This document shows, piece after piece, positions 5,475-10,836 of a stretch of DNA of 10,836 nt. The DNA lies in contig JALNZB010000052.1 in NCBI GenBank assembly GCA_023229545.1, positions 1 through 10,836 of the forward strand, read 5' to 3'. The notes under the pieces were generated by a model. The model was not told the origin of the DNA and did not search any database. It saw nothing but the letters and a program-made list of their open reading frames with translations. Every line of letters begins with the position of its first letter. Position 1 is the stretch's first letter. The position numbers were made by a program, and so were the translations under genes. The DNA is from Sulfuritalea sp. GTDB taxonomy: Bacteria; Pseudomonadota; Gammaproteobacteria; Burkholderiales; Rhodocyclaceae.

Positions 5475-7082
5475 TTAGTACTGCAGACGGAACTGCGCCA
5501 GCACGGCGAAGACGCGGAGCTGGTTGACCAGATCGGGCGGCAGCAGCACATCGAGGCGGTTTGGATCGTTCGCGTTGCGCTCGACGATGAGGTTGGCAGC
5601 AAACGCAGTGGCGTTTTCGCAGATACCGGACTCTTCGAGGTTGGCGTACTCGGCCAGCAGTTCGCCGCGAATGACGCTGGGCGTGACGATGGCCTGCCCT
5701 GCACCGAAGCGGGTGCCGTCGTCGGCCAGTTTGTGGCGCGGGTATTTGCTGGTGATGATGCTGCGCAGGCGGCGAATGATGTAGGCCAGGGTGTGCAGCG
5801 TCTCGCTGTCCAAATACGACGGGTCTGCGATGTTGAAGCTGTTCTTCTGGTACGTGGTGATCGCGCGCTCGACGCGCACCGCGCTGCCGCCGACGTAGCT
5901 GGTGGCGATGCCGGAACTCAGCAGGGTCTGACGCTCGGTGCTGATGAAGCGGCTGCCAGCTGGTGCAGGCAGGATGCCGATCAGTTCGCCGGTCTGCGTT
6001 GGGCGCGCAGGGTCGACCGCGATGTATGCGGCATTGCGGGCGGCGTAGGCGGCGGCATAGTCCCAGGGCGTGTTCGGCACTGCCGTCTCGTAGCCCGCGA
6101 TAGTGGCGTGCTGGTCGTTGCGTGCCGTGCCCAGCGTGACCAGGTTGGCAAAGGTGTCGGCCTTGGCGGAATACACGTGGCCGTAGATCTGCTTGTTGTA
6201 CGCCCAGCGCCCGGTGGTGTCGTTCATCAGGGTCTTGAGCGCGTCCAGCGAGGTGCTGTCGGTGTACGGCATGATGATGAAGTCGTACTCGTCATCGCCC
6301 AGCGCGGCCAGCGCGGTGGTGAGTGTCGGGTCGGTTACGCCGCTGGACATGGCGACCACAGCAACGCCAACGCCTGCAGGTGTCTTTTCGCCGCCGGCAG
6401 CGCCGCGATAGTTGAGCTGCATCTTGATACCGTTGCCCAGCGAGCCTTTGTGGCGCGCAGTGACGGTGACGACGCCGGCCAGCACGGTGGAAGTGACCGG
6501 CAGGGTGGTGTCGGCATTGATGGCAGCGTTGATCGCGGTGGCGATGGCGGTGTTGGCATCGCCGGAGGCGACAGCAACTTGCACGCGCTGCGCGCCGATG
6601 TAGAGGTTGAGCGTGCCCGTCTCGGTCGCGGGGCCGGTGACGGTGAGCGTGCCGTTTGCTTGTACGCCTGCGCCAGCATCATCCACCGGCAGGCACCAGA
6701 TTTCGCCGACGCTGTCGTTGGCGCGGTACAGCTCGTGCATGCGGGCCAGCATAGAGCCGATACCGAACTGCGTCTTGGCATCGTCGGTGCGACTCACCAG
6801 GATGGGCACGTTGGCGACGGCGGTACCGGCGGCCAGCTTCTGGCCGATGATGAGGGTACGCAGGGTCTGGCTGAAATAGCCCGCCTGCGAGTTATCCATC
6901 TCCGCATAGAACAGCGGCACGCGGACATTGGCCGGGATGTTGTTGAACGCGATGTTGCCGATCATGCCGAACATCGGCAGGACGCCGGCAGATTCGTGCG
7001 GGAGGATGTTGAAATGGATGCCGATCGCCACGACTGCCAGGGCGACAAACAGCATCCAGTAGCTCTTCATGTAGGTCTTCAT
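5475..7082 (-). CDS. Contractile tail sheath protein (Mu gpL-like) with extra hydrophobic N-terminus
   Basis: Subunit of the sheath that contracts and drives the tube through the host envelope. From residue 40 on the protein is a standard Mu-type sheath: MIGNIAFNNIPANVRVPLFY (40-59), the inserted beta-rich domain with YIGAQRVQVAV (161-171) and HKGSLGNGIKMQLNY (211-225), then YDFIIMPYTD (266-275), and a conserved C-terminus ending VFAVLAQFRLQY. Residues 1-39 are unusual: a basic start, then a hydrophobic stretch WMLFVALAVVAIGIHF (9-24) like a membrane segment. The start at 7082 is nevertheless well supported, with AGGAG 8 bases upstream and an ATGA overlap with the DUF2635 gene. ATGs at 6974 or 6965 would give the normal N-terminus but have no visible ribosome site. 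Family certain, start uncertain. Confidence 0.93.
   Translation of the reverse strand: MKTYMKSYWMLFVALAVVAIGIHFNILPHESAGVLPMFGMIGNIAFNNIPANVRVPLFYAEMDNSQAGYFSQTLRTLIIGQKLAAGTAVANVPILVSRTDDAKTQFGIGSMLARMHELYRANDSVGEIWCLPVDDAGAGVQANGTLTVTGPATETGTLNLYIGAQRVQVAVASGDANTAIATAINAAINADTTLPVTSTVLAGVVTVTARHKGSLGNGIKMQLNYRGAAGGEKTPAGVGVAVVAMSSGVTDPTLTTALAALGDDEYDFIIMPYTDSTSLDALKTLMNDTTGRWAYNKQIYGHVYSAKADTFANLVTLGTARNDQHATIAGYETAVPNTPWDYAAAYAARNAAYIAVDPARPTQTGELIGILPAPAGSRFISTERQTLLSSGIATSYVGGSAVRVERAITTYQKNSFNIADPSYLDSETLHTLAYIIRRLRSIITSKYPRHKLADDGTRFGAGQAIVTPSVIRGELLAEYANLEESGICENATAFAANLIVERNANDPNRLDVLLPPDLVNQLRVFAVLAQFRLQY
6966..7082 (-). other. N-terminal sheath extension with predicted membrane-like segment
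   Basis: This encodes residues 1-39 of the sheath as annotated. Residues 8-24 carry no charge and are dominated by Val, Ala, Leu, Ile and Phe, with Lys at 2 and 6 on the N-terminal side, the look of a signal anchor. Codon use matches the rest of the gene (mostly C or G at third positions), so it does not look like random non-coding DNA. Mu gpL-type sheaths normally begin at the position of residue 40 here. Confidence 0.5.
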
Positions 7083-7252
7083 GCTTGGCGCTCCTGTTTT
7101 TTGCTGGGTTTGACTTCGAACTCGACCACGTCGCCATCAGCCAGGCGGCGCAGCCAATATGCGGTCGCCTCAACTGCGCGACCTTCCTGCGGCAAAAAGC
7201 CGCCCTTCTCCGGATCGGGGACTGCCCGACCAGGTGCTGGTTTGAGTTGCAT
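7079..7252 (-). CDS. DUF2635 family protein (Mu gp38-like)
   Basis: A 57-residue gene. The translation has the family pattern clearly: MQLKPAPGRAVPDPEKG (1-17), LPQEGRAVEATAYWLRRLAD (20-39) and GDVVEF (40-45). The 'KPAPG...DP', 'Y/W-R-R-L-x-D-G-D-V' core is the recognised DUF2635 signature, whose Mu member (gp38) is encoded immediately before the sheath, as here. The function is not established. AGGAG overlaps the terminator gene's TAG and lies 6 bases before the ATG. Its TGA overlaps the next ATG by 4 bases (ATGA), so translation of the sheath is probably coupled to it. It ends in a Lys/Gln-rich tail. It can be told from shadow frames by the family motif, the ribosome site and the exact junctions. 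Confidence 0.9.
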   Translation of the reverse strand: MQLKPAPGRAVPDPEKGGFLPQEGRAVEATAYWLRRLADGDVVEFEVKPSKKQERQA

Positions 7253-7261
7253 GGGTTTCTC

Positions 7262-7801
7262 CTATTGAGCGAGTGGGATGGTTGCGGCGACTTCGGTGGT
7301 GCCTGCGGGTTCGTCGACTTTGAGCGCTACGGCAGTCAGTGCGGGCAGGGCTGCATTGGCAGTGGCCTGGTATGTGTCGGATTCGTCCAGCTCGGTGGGC
7401 GCGCTGAACTCGAACTGGTAGTACATGTGGGCGCGATCGAGATCTAGCAGCTGCCCTCCTTCATAGGATATCCGACCGTGCTCGGCGTCCGGCGCCCAAG
7501 CCAGCAGAGCCTTCCACAATTCCTTGCGCAGGGTGCGGACGGTCGCCAGCGGTGTCTGGCCGCGCTCGTCGGCCGTGTTCGACAGCACGACGACGATGGC
7601 GATGGCATCCTTGATCTGCTGGCGGTAGGAGTTCTCGCTCTGCTGCCCCTCGGCCACATCGTCCAGCGGGATGACGTAGGCGGCAGGCGTGGCCAGATTG
7701 GTCGTCTCGGATAGGCGCTTATACTCGGCAGCACCAGACACGCGCTGGCCAAAGCTGGCACACCGCGCTTTGATGGCGGCGATGATCAGGTCGATGTCCA
7801 T
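7262..7801 (-). CDS. Phage tail terminator protein (gp37-like)
   Basis: A 179-residue protein of the tail terminator type, which forms a ring at the head-proximal end of the tube, stops polymerisation and contacts the head connector. The protein opens with a helix (MDIDLIIAAIKARC, 1-14), has a central segment with AAYVIPLDDVAEGQ (40-53) and a following beta strand (DAIAIVVVLSN, 65-75), then helix VRTLRKELWKALLAW (88-102), and ends with strand AHMYYQFEFSAPTELDES (124-141). This alpha/beta order fits terminator proteins found next to gp10-like genes. GAGGAA lies 4 bases upstream of the ATG at 7801, overlapping the previous stop. Residues 142-179 are an Ala/Thr-rich tail of unclear role. The position between connector genes and sheath module supports the call. 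Confidence 0.8.
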   Translation of the reverse strand: MDIDLIIAAIKARCASFGQRVSGAAEYKRLSETTNLATPAAYVIPLDDVAEGQQSENSYRQQIKDAIAIVVVLSNTADERGQTPLATVRTLRKELWKALLAWAPDAEHGRISYEGGQLLDLDRAHMYYQFEFSAPTELDESDTYQATANAALPALTAVALKVDEPAGTTEVAATIPLAQ

Positions 7802-8221
7802 TTACTTCCTCGGGATGAGTGAGTCTTGCAGCACGTTACGCAGCACGGAGCGCGCGTTCTGGTTGCGGTTGTCCAGCGCGTCAGTCATGAAGTTCTTGCG
7901 CGCCTTGATGTTTCGCTTCTCACTGCCGTAGTGCAACACCCCCGGATAGAAGAAGCCCATCTCGGCCGTCTTGTTTGGACGCACTACAACCATGAAGCCG
8001 GAGCGCGATACCTTGTACTTCACGGCACGCCACAGGGTGCCTGTCTGGCGCCCTGGATACTCTCCGGCGCCGGAGATCGCGCGCCTGGCGATCAGGCGGC
8101 GGCCTTCTTTCTGCACATCGCGGCCGATCAGCCCCATCCCTTTGCGCACCTTACGGCGGTCAAAGTCGATGCGGTCGAAGCTATCGAGGGTGACGTTCGT
8201 TTCCAGCGTGGGATTAGACAT
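7802..8221 (-). CDS. HK97 gp10-like tail completion / neck protein
   Basis: A 139-residue protein of the HK97 gp10 family, thought to help complete or stabilise the head-proximal end of the tail. Visible hallmarks are an N-terminal helix rich in Arg/Lys/Asp (20-47), the pattern GEYPGRQTGTLWRAV (53-67; 'p..TG.L..s' in the family), a short beta hairpin (69-82), then YPGVLHYGSEKRNIKARKNF (92-111), corresponding to the family's 'Y....E.GT....ArpFl..A' end. The ATG at 8221 has GGAG about 10 bases upstream, inside the end of the head closure gene, with which it overlaps by 8 bases. Its TAA is followed directly by the terminator gene's ATG. The high content of basic residues is usual for the family. 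Confidence 0.82.
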   Translation of the reverse strand: MSNPTLETNVTLDSFDRIDFDRRKVRKGMGLIGRDVQKEGRRLIARRAISGAGEYPGRQTGTLWRAVKYKVSRSGFMVVVRPNKTAEMGFFYPGVLHYGSEKRNIKARKNFMTDALDNRNQNARSVLRNVLQDSLIPRK

Positions 8222-8561
8222 TGCCGATCAGCTCCGCCTCGATCACTACAAACTTGTTTCCGCCATTCAGCGCGCTGACGCGCTTGACGCGGAAGCGCTG
8301 CCCTTCCCCCTCGATCACGTGCTCGCCGGTGATGGTGCGGTCGGTGAGCGCCGGAGTGCGGCGGATGATGAAGCGGTCTGTCACGGCTTCATCGACCTGT
8401 TTGGTTCCGAAGAAGATGGCATTGCCGAGCGGCTCGCGCTTTGCCCAGGCTGGCTGCCCAGCATCGAATGTCTGCGTGATGCCGCCACCCATCGCGGGCA
8501 TGTCTTGCCAGCCCTTGATGGTTGCGCGAAAGGTCATCTCGCCGGTTGCCGGCTCTTTCAT
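8214..8561 (-). CDS. Head closure / head-tail adaptor protein (HK97 gp7, SPP1 gp16 type)
   Basis: A 115-residue small beta-rich protein matching the phage head-tail joining family, which caps the connector after DNA packaging and gives the tail its docking surface. The pattern is typical: a short strand MTFRATIKGW (9-18), a D/G-containing turn, AWAKREPLGNAI (33-44), a beta strand RFIIRRTPALTDRTI (64-78) and the closing RFRVKRVSALNGGNKFVVIE (87-106). The frame runs open upstream, but the ATG at 8561 overlaps the connector stop as ATGA and matches family length. A later ATG at 8537 is a possible alternative. No strong ribosome site precedes it, so it probably depends on translation of the connector gene. 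It overlaps the following gene by 8 bases. Confidence 0.8.
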   Translation of the reverse strand: MKEPATGEMTFRATIKGWQDMPAMGGGITQTFDAGQPAWAKREPLGNAIFFGTKQVDEAVTDRFIIRRTPALTDRTITGEHVIEGEGQRFRVKRVSALNGGNKFVVIEAELIGNV

Positions 8562-9130
8562 AGCGACGGCACCCAGTACGGATCGAGCAGCCCGGCAAAG
8601 AAGTCGCGCGGGACTTCGGCAACAATAGTGCCGGTGATGATGCCTTCGCGCTGGCTGTACATAGTGCTGATCGCCATGAGCATCCACGCCTTGATGCTTT
8701 GCGGGACGGCGGCGGCATCGCCATATCCGCAGGTGTAGGCCACTGCGACGGAATCCGGCTGGATGCGGCAGCTTGGCCATGCCTTGCCATAGGCGGGCTT
8801 GAGGTAGCCGACCAGTTCGCTGATGACGACCTGGTATTCGGTGTTCGCCAGCGTTTGCAGCGCGCCGTTGTCGTCCAGATATTTGACCGACTGCACCGAT
8901 ACCAACGATGGCTTCGGCAGCTCAATGAGATCAGGGAATTGGTCGAGGGTGCATTCCCATTGCTGGGAGACCAGCGCGCGGTTGGTGCGATGCTCTGCCT
9001 GCTGGCGGGCTGCAAAGATCAGCGCGGTGATAAGCGCGTCATCAGCAGCATGGTCGACCTTGCAGTGCAGCTTGGCTTCGGCCAGCGAGACCGGTTCTGC
9101 AGCTGGTGCGACTTTGAGTGTCAGTCCCAT
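8558..9130 (-). CDS. Head-tail connector protein, gp6-like (phiE125 gp8 family)
   Basis: A 190-residue adaptor expected to bind the portal ring as the first connector layer between head and tail. The N-terminus has the family pattern 'EPVSLAEAKLHCKVD' (12-26) followed by 'DDALITALIFAARQQAEHRTNRAL' style helices (30-53, quoted only in part elsewhere), then an aromatic beta region and 'VAVAYTCGYGDAAAVP' (128-143). A helical C-terminus follows at about 144-162. This order (acidic LAEAK helix, 'AEhRTNRAL', 'Y.cGYG..a.vP') is the hallmark of phiE125 gp8/HK97 gp6-type connectors. The start at 9130 has AAAGGGA about 4 bases upstream. Its stop overlaps the next start by 4 bases (ATGA), indicating translational coupling. 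The length is normal for the family. Confidence 0.9.
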   Translation of the reverse strand: MGLTLKVAPAAEPVSLAEAKLHCKVDHAADDALITALIFAARQQAEHRTNRALVSQQWECTLDQFPDLIELPKPSLVSVQSVKYLDDNGALQTLANTEYQVVISELVGYLKPAYGKAWPSCRIQPDSVAVAYTCGYGDAAAVPQSIKAWMLMAISTMYSQREGIITGTIVAEVPRDFFAGLLDPYWVPSL

Positions 9131-9151
9131 GATGTCCCTTTAATCGACTTT

Positions 9152-9187
9152 CCAAGGCCCAGTACGAACGTCTGCACTGGGCTATGG
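9152..9187 (-). other. Imperfect intercistronic hairpin
   Basis: Two 12-base arms match at 10 positions (the inner 7 bases, GCCCAGT/ACTGGGC, are perfect) around a 12-base loop. It lies between the coiled-coil protein and the head-tail connector gene and overlaps nothing known except the upstream gene's immediate 3' flank. There is no U tract after it in the transcribed direction, so a full terminator is unlikely; a transcript-processing or stability element is possible. Confidence 0.4.
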
Positions 9188-9195
9188 AAAAGCGG

Positions 9196-9549
9196 TTACA
9201 GCTTGGCGAGTTCGGCCTGTTTGGCTGCCACGGCCTGTTCGATGGCGGCCTTGTCGGCATCCGCCGCCGCAGTCCATTCCGCCTGCAGTTTTGATATCTC
9301 GCTGGTCAGGCGGTCGATCTCCGCCTGGCGTGCTTCGGCTGCCGCTTTGTCTTCGGGCGATACGTGCAGGACGGGCTTGACGCCTTCTTGCTCGATGCAA
9401 TGTTTGACGGCAGCACCAGAATCGTCTGCCGCACCTTCCTTGACCAATGCCTTGATGAGGGCGGCATCGGCCTCGATGACCTGATTCGGCTGGTAGGTGA
9501 CGCCGTCGATGATCTTTTTCGCCAGGAGGCGAGCTTGTTTGTTTGCCAT
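9196..9549 (-). CDS. Small coiled-coil protein of unknown function in the head module
   Basis: A 117-residue protein that I do not recognise by name. The start chosen is the ATG at 9549 because AAGAGGAA lies about 9 bases upstream; an upstream in-frame ATG at 9588 would add 13 residues but has no such site. Residues 1-62 form a small globular part containing KKIIDGVTYQPNQVIEAD followed by an alternating Ala/Leu stretch, reminiscent of short phage domains that read as an 'ingredient-Y-x-P-G/N-x-V-I' beta hairpin. Residues 66-117 are almost purely Ala/Glu/Lys/Gln/Leu with heptad-like spacing and should form a long helix or coiled coil ending in AELAKL. No signal peptide or membrane segment is seen. 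Its place between the capsid and the head-tail connector suggests a head accessory, decoration or assembly role, but that is position-based inference only. Confidence 0.8.
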   Translation of the reverse strand: MANKQARLLAKKIIDGVTYQPNQVIEADAALIKALVKEGAADDSGAAVKHCIEQEGVKPVLHVSPEDKAAAEARQAEIDRLTSEISKLQAEWTAAADADKAAIEQAVAAKQAELAKL

Positions 9550-9578
9550 GATTGGGTTCCTCTTCTGGATTTCAGGAT

Positions 9579-9601
9579 GGGGCGGCAAGCTGCGCCACCC
9601 C
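9579..9601 (-). other. Hairpin 3' of the capsid gene
   Basis: An inverted repeat with 8-base arms (one would be a G-U wobble in RNA) and a 7-base loop begins 14 bases after the capsid stop codon. No run of U follows it, so it is not a canonical intrinsic terminator. It could stabilise the abundant capsid mRNA or reduce read-through to the next gene. The repeat is seen; the role is inferred. Confidence 0.4.
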
Positions 9602-9615
9602 TCTCACGCTCGCCT

Positions 9616-10836
9616 TTAGGTCGCGCTGTTTTGGTAGTACTTGACCGCGCCACCCACGTCGACCGAGTTGCCGCCCTGACGGTTGAAAGCGACGAAGCCG
9701 ATCTGTCCGTTCAGGATGAAGTTGCTGTCTGCCATGCGGAACAGTGTCAGGTCCATCACTTCGCGGATCAGGTAGTGGCTGAAGTCGCCGTACAGGATGG
9801 ACTTGGCGCTGGCGGCCATGGTCGCCATCTCTTGCGAGACGATGATGGGTTTGCCCATCAGGCGATCAGGCGCGCCTCCTTCGATCATCGCGCCAGCCTC
9901 GTAGCCGGGCACGAAGAGCGGGCGACCGGTCGAATCCTTGATGTTGCGGACGATGCGCACGGTGTCGTCGTTCATCATGTAGCCCACCTTCGGCCCCTTG
10001 CGGTAGGACGGATCGACACTGTGTTCCAGCGCGGTTAGGTCTTCATAGATTATGGAGGTGGTCTGGCCGGTGGCACCGACCTTGCCGGCGGTAGCCGCAG
10101 TGACAATTCCCTTGGGCTGGCTGGTGCCGGTGCCAGTGGTGAAATGCTTGGCGGTGATGCGGCCAATGCGCATCTGCAGCAGGCGGTTGATATAGGCTTC
10201 GATGTCGAACATCGAATCCTGAATCAGCTCGAACGGCACGGCGATCTTTTTGGACGAGTACTTGTACACATCCAGAGCGACGTTGCCGAAGGTGCTTTCG
10301 CCCAGGGATGCAGCGGCGTTCTGGCCGACGATCTCGCCCTCTTCCGCCGTGGCATCGGTGGTCGGGAAGTTCATCTGTGCGCCAGTGCCGGTCTGGATGA
10401 TGGTGGCCACGGAACGGATACCGCCGAACGCTTTCATCGCCTCGGCGAGCTGGCGATAGTATTCGGTCGCCACGGTGTAGCCGCCTTCGCCCGCCGTGGT
10501 GGTGCTCATCGCGGCGCGCGGCATTTGCATCGCATTGGCGATATCGCCGGACTGGCGGGCGCGCATGCGCTGCAGGTCTTCCTGCTGCAGGTTCATCAGG
10601 CCGCCACCCAGGTAGGCCCGTAGCGCGCGGGTTTCTTCCTGGTTCTTGTGCGCACCCGGCGTGCGCGTAAACTCGTTGCGCATGTCGTCGCTGATGCCGC
10701 CGCGCTCGGCTGCGCCGGCCGCGATGGCATTGATGGCGTCATTGTGGCGCTTGATCTGCGCATCGATGTCGCTGATCTCGCGCATGGCGGTGTCGTACTG
10801 GTTCTGCAGTTCAGGTCCCCACTTCGGGTTCTTTTC
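9616..10836 (-). CDS. Phage major capsid protein, HK97 fold (5' end beyond window)
   Basis: Forms the icosahedral head shell. The frame is open to the right edge: 17 further codons precede the first visible ATG (10785), so the true start lies outside and 406 residues are visible. Visible residues 9-40 are charged and coiled-coil-like, as expected of the HK97 delta (scaffold) region. A loop with the motif MSTTTAGEGGYTV (about 110-122) sits where mature HK97-type capsids usually begin, so cleavage by a prohead protease is likely. Downstream family motifs are GTGTSQPKGI (about 235-244), MNDDTVRIVRNIKDSTGRPL (about 288-307) and ILYGDFSHYLI (about 347-357). By rough eye alignment, HK97's cross-linking lysine 169 falls on a non-lysine residue, so covalent chainmail is not indicated. 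It is the first gene of the visible operon; protease and portal should lie upstream, outside. The family call is firm and the cleavage site is inferred. Confidence 0.93.
   Translation of the reverse strand, partial: EKNPKWGPELQNQYDTAMREISDIDAQIKRHNDAINAIAAGAAERGGISDDMRNEFTRTPGAHKNQEETRALRAYLGGGLMNLQQEDLQRMRARQSGDIANAMQMPRAAMSTTTAGEGGYTVATEYYRQLAEAMKAFGGIRSVATIIQTGTGAQMNFPTTDATAEEGEIVGQNAAASLGESTFGNVALDVYKYSSKKIAVPFELIQDSMFDIEAYINRLLQMRIGRITAKHFTTGTGTSQPKGIVTAATAGKVGATGQTTSIIYEDLTALEHSVDPSYRKGPKVGYMMNDDTVRIVRNIKDSTGRPLFVPGYEAGAMIEGGAPDRLMGKPIIVSQEMATMAASAKSILYGDFSHYLIREVMDLTLFRMADSNFILNGQIGFVAFNRQGGNSVDVGGAVKYYQNSAT

Noticed and set aside
5412..7268. A 618-codon open frame on the plus strand, antisense to sheath and flanking genes
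   Set aside because: It is a by-product of GC-rich third positions in the sheath gene, which removes stops from the opposing frame. It has no ribosome site or recognisable motif, and it spans gene boundaries of a clearly real operon.
8389..9015. A 208-codon minus-strand frame overlapping the connector and head closure genes
   Set aside because: It conflicts with two recognised genes, has a Ser/Arg/Pro-rich shadow composition and no ribosome site.
1..10836. Promoters, tRNA genes, CRISPR arrays, insertion sequences or attachment sites
   Set aside because: No cloverleaf, regularly spaced repeats, transposase motifs or paired -35/-10 boxes could be supported by reading; the few gaps are 65 bases or less.
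1..10836. A stand-alone contractile injection system or tailocin rather than a phage
   Set aside because: A capsid gene and a full set of head-tail connector genes are present in the same operon, so the particle should package DNA.

Overview
The window is a stretch of a prophage, or of a temperate phage genome: a densely packed late morphogenesis operon. Every supported gene lies on the minus strand, so the genes are read from the right edge (10836) to the left edge (1). Junctions are stop/start overlaps or short gaps, the longest being about 65 bases. The base composition is GC-rich with strongly GC-biased third codon positions. Together with the phage families present, this suggests a proteobacterial host, perhaps a beta- or gammaproteobacterium. 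No host gene is present, so that is inference.

Head module (10836 to about 7262): a 5'-truncated HK97-fold major capsid protein with a fused N-terminal coiled-coil delta/scaffold region; a small coiled-coil protein of unknown role; then the connector set of long-tailed phages, namely a gp6-like head-tail connector (phiE125 gp8 family), a head closure protein, an HK97 gp10-like tail completion protein and a tail terminator.

Tail module (7252 to 1): genes in the order of phage Mu, namely a DUF2635 protein (Mu gp38-like, 57 aa), contractile tail sheath (gpL-like), tail tube (gpM-like), tail assembly chaperone (gp41/GpE-like), tape measure, gpN-like circularization/baseplate protein, gpP-like baseplate hub, gp45-like membrane-piercing spike, and the start of a gp46-like baseplate protein cut by the left edge. 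Terminase, portal and protease would be expected beyond 10836, and gp47/gp48-like baseplate and fibre genes beyond position 1. An HK97-type head on a Mu-type contractile tail is the arrangement known from Shigella phage SfV.

The points most worth a second look are: (i) a clear candidate programmed -1 frameshift site (T TTT TTC, 4796-4790) that would fuse the tail chaperone to a GpE-like extension ending directly at the tape measure start; (ii) a tail sheath whose best-supported start adds about 39 residues with a hydrophobic, membrane-segment-like stretch ahead of the normal Mu-type N-terminus; (iii) a strong 11-bp inverted repeat between sheath and tube; and (iv) an A AAA AAG slippery heptamer in the last codons of the gpP-like hub. 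No RNA genes, CRISPR arrays, insertion sequences, attachment sites, convincing promoters or canonical U-tailed terminators were seen. I found no evidence of a defence or other wholly new system; this is a phage structural region with a few unusual details.
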